Of a stretch of DNA of 64,000 nucleotides, positions 16,029 through 24,993 are shown piece after piece. Position numbers and translations under genes: made by a program. Source of the DNA: Guillardia theta CCMP2712 (Eukaryota > Cryptophyceae > Pyrenomonadales > Geminigeraceae); the NCBI RefSeq assembly GCF_000315625.1, contig NW_005434596.1, positions 107,173 through 171,172 of the forward strand, in the 5' to 3' direction. Under the pieces are notes generated by a model. That model did no database searches. It was given only the letters and a program-made list of their open reading frames with translations, and had not been told where the DNA came from. How positions within the stretch are numbered: position 1 is the stretch's first letter; each line of letters opens with the position of its first letter.

Positions 16029-16979
16029 TCACACCCGCTGCAGCAGCACCTCCTTGTGCTCCATGATCCAGTCCCTCAGCGGTACCCCCCTCGGCAAGTA
16101 CTTCTTCACGTCCTCCGACGACCGCAGGCTGCAGAACTCCTTGTTGTAGTCGCTGTTGAGCTGGAACATGTTGGCCAGGTCGTCGGCCCCGGGGAAGGGG
16201 AGCTTGGCGTACTCGTCGCGAGAGACCATGTTGTACCTGACCTCGATCCCCAGGGTCTCCGTGAAGAGCTTCGCCACCTCCTCCATCGTCATGGTCTGGC
16301 TCGACACCCCGAGGGTCTTGCCCATGGTGCTCTTGTCCTTGAAGACGGCGGCGGCGAAGCGCCCGATGTCCTCGACGTCGTTCATGGGGAAGGGCTCTGT
16401 GCCCAGAGGGAAGGTGATGACGGCGGGCTGGTCGGGGACGTATCGCTTGGGGCCCATGCCGAAGTCGATGAAGTTGCTGTAGAAGAAGCTGGTGTAGATG
16501 CCTGTGGCGGGGATGCCTTGCGCCCTCATCCACTCCAGCCCCTCGCCCTTCATGTCGTAGTGAGGCACGTAGAGGCCCTTGAGCTTGGGCAGGGGGTTGT
16601 CCTCCTTGACGATCTTCCTCGTGTCCTCCAGCGCTGAGAACACCACATGCTCCACTCCCGCGGCCTTGCAGGCGTTGCCGAGGTTCTTGATGTGCTGCAG
16701 CTCTACCAAAGGGTCCATGCCGCAGCTGGCCCAGTAGTCGGTGACGAGGAACGCCCCGTAGCACCCCTGGAAGGCAGCACGCAGAGACCCCTCGTCCGCC
16801 ATGTCGGCCTTGACCATCTTGATCTTGAGCTGGTCGGCGAGGGTCTTGGCGCGCTCGCTCTGGGGGTCGCGGGTGACGCCGAGGACGTCGTAGGTGCCGT
16901 CTTGGAGGAGGGCACGAGCGACGGCTCCGCCTTGACGGCCGGTGATACCAGTGACGGCGATGAGAAGCTTGGAGGACAT
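16029..16979 (-). CDS. NmrA-like NAD(P)-binding protein, copy A (inverted)
   Basis: Intronless, 316 residues, start MSSKLLIAVTG. The N-terminal GITGRQGGAVARALL is the Rossmann dinucleotide motif (GxxGxxG) of the NmrA/HSCARG family. These are atypical short-chain dehydrogenases that usually bind NADP(H) as redox sensors and lack the catalytic Tyr/Lys pair. Family landmarks: GVTRDP, MVKADMAD, GAFLVTDYW, VVFSALEDT and YTSFFYSNF. The frame stays open upstream to 17135, but the other copies begin at the same MSSKLL, so 16979 is preferred. Copy A has DLANMFQLNS and LRDWIM near its C-terminus, mixing the variants of copies C and D. It lies head-to-head with copy B across about 500 bp. Confidence 0.9.
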   Translation of the reverse strand: MSSKLLIAVTGITGRQGGAVARALLQDGTYDVLGVTRDPQSERAKTLADQLKIKMVKADMADEGSLRAAFQGCYGAFLVTDYWASCGMDPLVELQHIKNLGNACKAAGVEHVVFSALEDTRKIVKEDNPLPKLKGLYVPHYDMKGEGLEWMRAQGIPATGIYTSFFYSNFIDFGMGPKRYVPDQPAVITFPLGTEPFPMNDVEDIGRFAAAVFKDKSTMGKTLGVSSQTMTMEEVAKLFTETLGIEVRYNMVSRDEYAKLPFPGADDLANMFQLNSDYNKEFCSLRSSEDVKKYLPRGVPLRDWIMEHKEVLLQRV

Positions 16980-17487
16980 GCGTGTGTGTGGTTGAAGGAG
17001 GGAGATTCTTGTTTTCTTGTTCTTCTTCTCCTTTTTTGTATTTGGGTGAGCGCACGTTTCGTTGCATCCCTTCCAACACAGGGGGTGGGGGTCCATCAGT
17101 TTTAAAATGACCTTGGAATAGATAAACCATACCAACCCGCCTCAACAGAATTCTAGTAAAAGGAAGAGGCAGTCAAAAGTGCCTACATCACATGATCGGT
17201 TCTTTGTTCATTGGGGGTTTAATAATTGTGGGTCAATGGGGGTAGGGTCAAATGACCAGTCGGGTTAGCAAAGTGGGGTAAAGTGGTACCCCCCCTTTCA
17301 AGCATAAAAGGGTGGGTCCAAGTACGTTTCACTTTACTACTTCTGCCCGGCCCTGGTCGCATTTCAACCAAGACGCAACGAAGCGAGCAGGAGTGACCCC
17401 TACCCCTCCGAACGTCCTACTACTAACCCACCCCCCTCCCTTGTTCGGTATCAACTGCCCCCCCCCCCCCACCACGCACCCTCGCGC
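16980..17487. promoter_or_regulatory. Divergent intergenic region of NmrA copies A and B
   Basis: No gene. It contains GGGGGTAGGG and GTGGTACCCCCCC elements, a poly-C run at about 17457..17470, and a TATA-less stretch just before the copy B start. Its sequence differs from the shared 5' flank of copies C and D. Confidence 0.4.
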
Positions 17488-18740
17488 ATGTCCTCCAAGC
17501 TTCTCATCGCCGTCACTGGTATCACCGGCCGTCAAGGCGGAGCCGTCGCTCGTGCCCTCCTCCAAGACGGCACCTACGACGTCCTCGGCGTCACCCGCGA
17601 CCCCCAGAGCGAGCGCGCCAAGACCCTCGCCGACCAGCTCAAGATCAAGATGGTCAAGGCCGACATGGCGGACGAGGGGTCTCTGCGTGCTGCCTTCCAG
17701 GGGTGCTCTACCGAGCCTCTATTAAGCCAGCAGCATGCCCCGATTTCAGACACACGCACCTGTTGTCTCCTCCTCCTCCACCTCAGTGATCAGACTGTCA
17801 CTCCTCCTGATTCTGCTCTCACTGATTCTTTTTCCTCGTCCTCGTCCTCTTCTTCATCCTCTTACTGATCCTCCCTCCTCTTCCTCGTCTTACTGACCTG
17901 ACCTTCCCCTCTGCCAGCAGAGCCTGCACATCAAGAGTCAACTAATCTCGCACAACTTTTCGCTAGCTTCGAAGAGCATCTCAGAATGTCTTCTACATTC
18001 ACTGATGGCTAGCACACTTGATCCGTCGAACTCGTTGATCAGCTCTCCGTCGAAATCGAAGACAAAGACGCTGACACATCAATCAGTCCAACCTTTTTTC
18101 TTGCAAGGCAAATGCTACCTGCTAAGTCCTGCATCGGCCACATAGACGAATTCGATCTCGTCAACACAAACAGCACAGAGGTTGCACATCTCTTGTGGCG
18201 ACTGGATGTCTCTGACAAACCTCCCACCTCGATCCATCACCACCACACGCTTGTTCCCGGCTGAGAACAGGAGGGTCTCAACGCTACTGTGAGCAGCAGC
18301 AGGTCTTACTGTCTGCAACACAGATGAACCCACCGTCTGTCAAGTCGATCCCTTTCGGGAAGGACAGCATTGGCATTCCATCGTCATGCCAAAGGTTGGA
18401 TGTCAGTCACGATGAGCTATGAATCATGGAACCCAGGAGCATCATGGGCAAGACCCTCGGGGTGTCGAGCCAGACCATGACGATGGAGGAGGTGGCGAAG
18501 CTCTTCACGGAGACCCTGGGGATCGAGGTCAGGTACAACATGGTCTCTCGCGACGAGTACGCCAAGCTCCCCTTCCCCGGGGCCGACGACCGGGCCAACA
18601 TGTTCCAGTTCAACAGCGACTACAACAAGGAGTTCTGCAGCCTGCGGTCGTCGGAGGACGTGAAGAAGTACTTGCCGAGGGGGGTACCGCTGAGGGACTG
18701 GATCATGGAGCACAAGGAGGTGCTGCTGCAGCGGGTGTGA
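17488..18740 (+). pseudogene. NmrA-like copy B, interior replaced by unrelated DNA
   Basis: Bases 17488..17703 match the first 72 codons of the intact copies (MSSKLL to RAAFQGC). Homology then stops abruptly and returns only at about 18433, at the codons for MGKTLGVSSQ, continuing to the normal stop at 18740. About 420 bp of coding sequence (the substrate-side half) is missing and about 730 bp of unrelated sequence sits in its place. The 5' fragment reads into a Ser-rich tail and stops at 17866. The 3' fragment shares the DRANMFQFNS variant with copy C. A non-functional remnant is most likely; an assembly chimera is the alternative. Confidence 0.85.
17930..18415 (-). pseudogene. NHL-repeat protein gene fragment inside NmrA copy B
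   Basis: On the minus strand, exon-like pieces read SNLWHDDGMPMLSFPKGIDL and GGFICVADSKT (about 18400..18310), then NKRVVVMDRGGRFVRDIQSP and CVDEIEFVYVADAGLS (about 18265..18115), then VFVFDFDGELINEFDG (about 18070..18020). The alternation of FPKGIDL, FICVADS and RVVVMDRGGRF is the beta-propeller NHL repeat pattern. GT-AG signals can link the pieces, so this looks like genomic (not cDNA) sequence of a larger intron-containing gene. Both ends are cut off where NmrA homology resumes. Confidence 0.6.
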
Positions 18741-19141
18741 AGGGGGGCGAGGATCAGAGGGCATGAAGGGTGAAGATGGGGGAAGGAATCATGATAGGTC
18801 GCAGGAGTAGAGATCAATACACACATCACTTGATGAGATCAACGTTTCCAAGTCTATACCTCGACAATACCGACATCTTGGATTGTCGATTACACTTGTA
18901 CACTTCTTACCAGATTTGAACTTGCCGTGTGTTGCTGCAACGTCTGGATTTGATAAGTCGCAGGTGCATTGCGATCGGATGTGCCTGGTCATTTCACCCG
19001 GGACACATTTCGTACCCCCCACCCCTGTTTCCTTCAGAGTTTCTCTCTATAACTACCACCCCCTCCTCCCCAATCCGACTCGACGTATTCCCCCTCCTCT
19101 CAAGTACCAGCACAACTTTTCCCCCACACGCACCCTCGCGC

Positions 19142-20092
19142 ATGTCCTCCAAGCTTCTCATCGCCGTCACTGGTATCACCGGCCGTCAAGGCGGAGCCGT
19201 CGCTCGTGCCCTCCTCCAAGACGGCACCTACGACGTCCTCGGCGTCACCCGCGACCCCCAGAGCGAGCGCGCCAAGACCCTCGCCGACCAGCTCAAGATC
19301 AAGATGGTCAAGGCCGACATGGCGGACGAGGGGTCTCTGCGTGCTGCCTTCCAGGGGTGCTACGGGGCGTTCCTCGTCACCGACTACTGGGCCAGCTGCG
19401 GCATGGACCCTTTGGTAGAGCTGCAGCACATCAAGAACCTCGGCAACGCCTGCAAGGCCGCGGGAGTGGAGCATGTGGTGTTCTCAGCGCTGGAGGACAC
19501 GAGGAAGATCGTCAAGGAGGACAACCCCCTGCCCAAGCTCAAGGGCCTCTACGTGCCTCACTACGACATGAAGGGCGAGGGGCTGGAGTGGATGAGGGCC
19601 CAAGGCATCCCCGCCACAGGCATCTACACCAGCTTCTTCTACAGCAACTTCATCGACTTCGGCATGGGCCCCAAGCGATACGTGCCCGACCAGCCCGCCG
19701 TCATCACCTTCCCTCTGGGCACAGAGCCCTTCCCCATGAACGACGTCGAGGACATCGGGCGCTTCGCCGCCGCCGTCTTCAAGGACAAGAGCACCATGGG
19801 CAAGACCCTCGGGGTGTCGAGCCAGACCATGACGATGGAGGAGGTGGCGAAGCTCTTCACGGAGACCCTGGGGATCGAGGTCAGGTACAACATGGTCTCT
19901 CGCGACGAGTACGCCAAGCTCCCCTTCCCCGGGGCCGACGACCGGGCCAACATGTTCCAGTTCAACAGCGACTACAACAAGGAGTTCTGCAGCCTGCGGT
20001 CGTCGGAGGACGTGAAGAAGTACTTGCCGAGGGGGGTACCGCTGAGGGACTGGATCATGGAGCACAAGGAGGTGCTGCTGCAGCGGGTGTGA
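19142..20092 (+). CDS. NmrA-like NAD(P)-binding protein, copy C
   Basis: Intronless, 316 residues, identical in layout to copy A, with the Rossmann motif at residues 9-25. Distinguishing residues are DRANMFQFNS and LRDWIM near the C-terminus. The start is set by the MSSKLL common to all four copies; the open frame runs further upstream to 18929 through the shared 5' flank but that extension is not conserved with copy A. Codons are strongly G/C-ending, unlike the neighbouring intron-rich genes. The 5' flank holds a C-rich element (TACCCCCCACCCC) at about 19012. Confidence 0.93.
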   Translation: MSSKLLIAVTGITGRQGGAVARALLQDGTYDVLGVTRDPQSERAKTLADQLKIKMVKADMADEGSLRAAFQGCYGAFLVTDYWASCGMDPLVELQHIKNLGNACKAAGVEHVVFSALEDTRKIVKEDNPLPKLKGLYVPHYDMKGEGLEWMRAQGIPATGIYTSFFYSNFIDFGMGPKRYVPDQPAVITFPLGTEPFPMNDVEDIGRFAAAVFKDKSTMGKTLGVSSQTMTMEEVAKLFTETLGIEVRYNMVSRDEYAKLPFPGADDRANMFQFNSDYNKEFCSLRSSEDVKKYLPRGVPLRDWIMEHKEVLLQRV

Positions 20093-20493
20093 AGGGGGGC
20101 GAGGATCAGAGAGCATGAAGGCCGAAGATGGGGGAAGGAATCATGATAGGCCCTATGAGTAGAGATCAATACACACATCACTTGATGAGATCAACGTTTC
20201 CAAGTCTATACCTCGACAATACCGACATCTTGGATTGTCGATTACACTTGTACACTTCTTACCAGATTTGAACTTGCCGTGTGTTGCTGCAACGTCTGGA
20301 TTTGATAAGTCGCAGGTGCATTGCGATCGGATGTGCCTGGTCATTTCACCCGGGACACATTTCGTACCCCCCACCCCTGTTTCCTTCAGAGTTTCTCTCT
20401 ATAACTACCACCCCCTCCTCCCCAATCCGACTCGACGTATTCCCCCTCCTCTCAAGTACCAGCACAACTTTTCCCCCACACGCACCCTCGCGC

Positions 20494-21444
20494 ATGTCCT
20501 CCAAGCTTCTCATCGCCGTCACTGGTATCACCGGCCGTCAAGGCGGAGCCGTCGCTCGTGCCCTCCTCCAAGACGGCACCTACGACGTCCTCGGCGTCAC
20601 CCGCGACCCCCAGAGCGAGCGCGCCAAGACCCTCGCCGACCAGCTCAAGATCAAGATGGTCAAGGCCGACATGGCGGACGAGGGGTCTCTGCGTGCTGCC
20701 TTCCAGGGGTGCTACGGGGCGTTCCTCGTCACCGACTACTGGGCCAGCTGCGGCATGGACCCTTTGGTAGAGCTGCAGCACATCAAGAACCTCGGCAACG
20801 CCTGCAAGGCCGCGGGAGTGGAGCATGTGGTGTTCTCAGCGCTGGAGGACACGAGGAAGATCGTCAAGGAGGACAACCCCCTGCCCAAGCTCAAGGGCCT
20901 CTACGTGCCTCACTACGACATGAAGGGCGAGGGGCTGGAGTGGATGAGGGCGCAAGGCATCCCCGCCACAGGCATCTACACCAGCTTCTTCTACAGCAAC
21001 TTCATCGACTTCGGCATGGGCCCCAAGCGATACGTGCCCGACCAGCCCGCCGTCATCACCTTCCCTCTGGGCACAGAGCCCTTCCCCATGAACGACGTCG
21101 AGGACATCGGGCGCTTCGCCGCCGCCGTCTTCAAGGACAAGAGCACCATGGGCAAGACCCTCGGGGTGTCGAGCCAGACCATGACGATGGAGGAGGTGGC
21201 GAAGCTCTTCACGGAGACCCTGGGGATCGAGGTCAGGTACAACATGGTCTCTCGCGACGAGTACGCCAAGCTCCCCTTCCCCGGGGCCGACGACCTGGCC
21301 AACATGTTCCAGCTCAACAGCGACTACAACAAGGAGTTCTGCAGCCTGCGGTCGTCGGAGGACGTGAAGAAGTACTTGCCGAGGGGGGTACCGCTGAGGA
21401 ACTGGATCATGGAGCACAAGGAGGTGCTGCTGCAGCGGGTGTGA
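20494..21444 (+). CDS. NmrA-like NAD(P)-binding protein, copy D
   Basis: Intronless, 316 residues. It differs from copy C by a handful of substitutions, including DLANMFQLNS and LRNWIM. It carries the same GxxGxxG motif and the same promoter-like 5' flank (duplicated at 1352 bp). It is the last member of the array; similarity to the other copies fades soon after the stop. Expected activity is NADP(H) binding and regulatory, but no partner gene is visible nearby. Confidence 0.93.
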   Translation: MSSKLLIAVTGITGRQGGAVARALLQDGTYDVLGVTRDPQSERAKTLADQLKIKMVKADMADEGSLRAAFQGCYGAFLVTDYWASCGMDPLVELQHIKNLGNACKAAGVEHVVFSALEDTRKIVKEDNPLPKLKGLYVPHYDMKGEGLEWMRAQGIPATGIYTSFFYSNFIDFGMGPKRYVPDQPAVITFPLGTEPFPMNDVEDIGRFAAAVFKDKSTMGKTLGVSSQTMTMEEVAKLFTETLGIEVRYNMVSRDEYAKLPFPGADDLANMFQLNSDYNKEFCSLRSSEDVKKYLPRGVPLRNWIMEHKEVLLQRV

Positions 21445-21619
21445 AGGGGGGCGAGGATCAGAGGGCTTTAAGGGTATACGGGATGAGGGATGGGCAGGAG
21501 TTGACATGAATGTCCAGAAGACCTGGTAAATCCCTGTTGACTGCAACCTGTATGTTAGCTGTAAAGTTCAATGAATAGGATTCTGACAGCATCTGGTAGA
21601 CTCAGTCGTCCGCATGCTC

Positions 21620-24600
21620 AGTGTCTATACGTGCAGGCAGGATGAATTTCAGACGGTTTGCGGGGAAAAGACCTTGTGTCAGAGAGATTCAACTTTGTCA
21701 TCGTAAGCTTGCAAGGCTTTTGCCATCGCGTCCATCCCACTCTGCTATTTCTTGCCCCCCCGCACTTGCATATTTGCCCTCTTCGCCAGAGGTTTCCGTC
21801 CCATGAGGAGAGGACACGACCTTGTAGGTGATATAGATACACTAGTAACACAGAGTTACCTGCTACTCATTACGTGCGCCTCTTTCTCCCTTCCCCGTTG
21901 AGGTCCCGGATGGCACTGGAGGCCTTGCGAACTAGCACACGGGCCCGCCATGCCACCAGAGGCTTCCTAAGGCTTGCCTGTAGCTTCATGAGCTGGTTCT
22001 GACATGTGAAGGCGAGACAAAATGTACCCGCTCATAGTGGAGGGAGGCGGAAAACCACTGCTCGACTGCGATCAAAGGAGTCAGGACCTGCCTCTCCCAA
22101 CGTCCCAAGCACGAGTGATCTCACTGGTGAGGTTCATGTCGCAGAACGAAGGGAGCTCCTCCTCCTCCTCTCCCTCCTCCTCCTCCTCCTCCTCCTCCTC
22201 CTCCTCCTCGGCAGCAGGAGCAGGAGCAGGAGCAAGAGCAGGAGCAGCTGCCACATCCTGCAGCTCTGCTGTCTTGACAGAGCACTTTATGGCCTCAAGT
22301 TCCGAGTTGGTTTGGCTCGGCATGTCCTCTTGCTTCTTCTCTTCTCTAGCTCTCCTCCATCGCAGGAACACACTCGAAGCTTGCCTGCACGTGCTACGTC
22401 AGTGGAAATTCACGACAGTGACGGCGGTCACTTCTTCCTTTGCCGCAATCGAAAGAGACTTGACATCTGACTCATGACTCGCAGACGGGAGCGATCGCAC
22501 TGCATTTCTTGTCAGCCTTTTGACAAGCAGCCATCTGGGAAACCTGAAGTTCCAACCACAAAGAGAACGAGTTCCTCTTTCTCGCCATGGCCGTGTTTGC
22601 AAGTTTCGATAGAAGTTCGACTGATAGTGTACAATCAAGAGAGATAACGGACTGTTACAGAACAGCAAAGTCTGAAACAACCTTGGGTCAGTCGTAGTCT
22701 TTTCCACCGTCTGAATGTTTCAACTCTCAACTGAAGTTCCTTGCAGCATCTGACGCACGCTGGTCAACTACCTTTGATCTCGAGAGCATGGGTGAACCTG
22801 AGCTTGAATTGTAACTGAACGAGTTTCTTCTTGTGCTGGCTGAGTTTGACGTGTGATCTCAGATGACGGATCGATTCCTGTGGCAACGAGTGTGTCAATC
22901 AAAACATGAAAGATTCCAGCAATTTACCTCTTGCAGCTTCACTCTCCAGTCATGCTGCTTCTTGTGGAATATCGCCATCGCCAGTCCTCTCGCCCTGCAG
23001 AGCATGTTCAGGAGCAGGAGGCGCAGAGGGCAAGGAACAACCTCCGCATGGTAGAGATGTGACATCGGATAGCAGAGATACAGTGCTGCAACAGGAGTGT
23101 GTGAGCCGAATCGATTCGTCAAGGGAGGACTTTGGTGCCTGTAGCAGCATCGGCTCGTGTCGCTGCCAGTGTTGAGCGCGAGCAATCTGAAGCATCTTCC
23201 TTGCATTGACAACTTCCTGCCGGAAGTGATTCTGGAGGAGACGACCGAGTTACAGGAGCTCGACAGAAACTTTCCAACGCTCACCCACAAGAAGAAGTAG
23301 CAGCTCAAACATCTCTTCGCAACTCTCTTTCCCATCTGTCAACACACGGTGATAAGGCGGAGCGGGTTTCAAGTGTTTCAGCAACCTCAACTACTATCAT
23401 GTTCCACTTGAGATGCCTGAATGCTCTGCCTGTGTTCATAAAAGTCAAACTTGACACATCTGCTGACAACTACAGGCCACTTACATCTTAACCAACTCGA
23501 CCAAATGAAGCTCGTCAAAAACGCTTTCTTCCGCGTCTGTTCCTCTATGCACACGTTGTCCAGAAGCACCTCCCATCCGAACATCAAACATCTTCTGTCC
23601 ATCTGTCTTCTCCTACTCCTCATCGCATGCAAGACACCAGCTGTCTTTCTCCACTCTTGCAGCCTGCGCGCCACAACCCGGGCCGCAAGAATGTTGCGAA
23701 ACTTATGAACGCGAACTGATTCAATCTGCTTGCAGCATTGGAAGTAAGTGAGCCAAGCTCTAGTATGTCGGAGCAGAACTTGGATCCTGAAGAGGAACGC
23801 TGCTTCGCCTCTCTGACCAATCTTGTACTTCCTGTACTGCACGTACTTGCGGAGTGACCTAAGAGTTCTATCCACCAGCCTTGTGTATGATACCAAGACA
23901 GACTTACACACTTGCGCCCATTCGTGCATCGTTGTCTTCAATCTTCTCTGCCTCAATTCGAGTTCGAACTCGCCAGCAACCTCATCATATCTCTTCGCTA
24001 TCGCCTTCTTGTCCAACACAAGGGACCACCGAGCAAAAGAACCCCACAAAAGCTCGACCACGACATCGTTGAGAATCCGATGCCATCTGATGAGTGTAGA
24101 TCGCTGCAACCTTCTTTTCCAAGAGAAAAGGCATGACAGAAGTTTCTGTCTGCCACCTCCCTGCTCCCTCGAAGCTCTTTGCCATCCACGGAGAACCCTT
24201 CGAATGCTCAGGTCGTCAAGAGTCCTACTGCCAGCATGCAGCTCTTGCGCAGCGTTTGCAGAGCTTGAGAGTGACAGGAGAAGATCTTCAAACGGTTTCG
24301 AAGATTGAACGAAACTAAGGAGCGCAGAAGGATTGATCCTTGCATCTATCCCTGCCATCATGCTCACCACCTGTTCGACCTCCTGCTCCACCAGCGCTGC
24401 AGCATGGAAGCCGCAAGGCAGGAACTCGAAGTTCTGATCAGCCAGCATGGAGCTGTGCATGCTCAAGGACTGCTTCTGCCTTGACCTCTGCTCCTGCTTC
24501 CCTGCCTCTCCCTTCCTACCCCCCATTCCCTCCTTGTCCTGGCACGGGCATGAGCGCGCCAGATGCTTACTGACAGTTCTCTGCCTTGTTAATCCTTGTA

Positions 24601-24652
24601 TTAAAGAGACTGAGGCGAGCTGGAAAATTCGTTTAGAAAGCGCAGATACCAA
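21620..24652 (-). CDS. W/R-motif repeat protein (Sfi1-like, possible centrin-binding)
   Basis: The largest piece, 24652..23387, is a 421-residue open frame. It contains a ladder of Trp motifs spaced roughly 20-40 residues: VLRGWQRASRE, LFSWKRRLQR, LIRWHRILND, FARWSLVLDK, MHEWAQVCK, AWLTYFQCCK and RLQEWRKTAG. Downstream minus-strand pieces continue the style: QIARAQHWQRHE (about 23170), RFPRWLLVKRL (about 22530), VFLRWRRAREEKK (about 22370, followed by an acidic Glu run) and LVAWRARVLVRKA (about 21950). This resembles Sfi1-type repeats (hydrophobics then WK/R), which form long helices binding centrins at centrosomes or basal bodies. Exon borders below 23.4 kb are not resolved. IQ-like or generic coiled-coil proteins are alternatives. 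Confidence 0.55.
22148..22255. repeat. CTC and GGAGCA microsatellites inside an exon-like region
   Basis: (CTC)n at about 22150..22208 followed by GCAGGAGCAGGA-type units. On the minus strand they encode an Ala/Pro stretch then poly-Glu in the W/R-repeat gene, so they may be translated. Confidence 0.7.
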
Positions 24653-24993
24653 TTATTGAAGCCAGTCCCCCTCAGAGTATCACATATCGTCATAACAAGG
24701 CAAAACGATTGAAGGCTTCAATCAGTTCACGGTACGGTAGTAAGTGCCATTGGGCCAGTGCTGGGCCCCAGCAGCCGGGGGCAGTGGCCGCAGGGGAGGG
24801 TCTTTACTAACTGTAGTAAGTTAATATTCTGCGAACCCTCCAACTGTCCCGGAGCTCCAGAGCCTCTCGGTAGCAGCAGGAGAGTCTCTCAGGTACCTGA
24901 AGGATGGCAGAACGATGGTCAGTCTGTGGCAGCGACAAGCAGGAGAGAAGAGGAGGGGGAAGGGAGGGAGAAGGAGGGGGAAGGGGAAGAATC

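Larger units (their letters stand above)
18433..21444 (+). repeat. 1352-bp tandem duplication carrying NmrA genes
   Basis: The stop codons of copies B (18740), C (20092) and D (21444) are each exactly 1352 bp apart. The flanks between them, including the putative promoter ending CACCCTCGCGC before each ATG, are almost identical. The few substitutions in the flank (for example around 18760 versus 20120) and no net indel indicate very recent duplication or ongoing gene conversion. Confidence 0.95.

Noticed and set aside
16003-17145. 380-codon His/Arg/Pro-rich frame over NmrA copy A, and matching 411-424 codon frames over copies C and D
   Set aside because: Shifted-frame shadow of GC-rich NmrA coding sequence; composition is not protein-like and the NmrA frame has the Rossmann motif.
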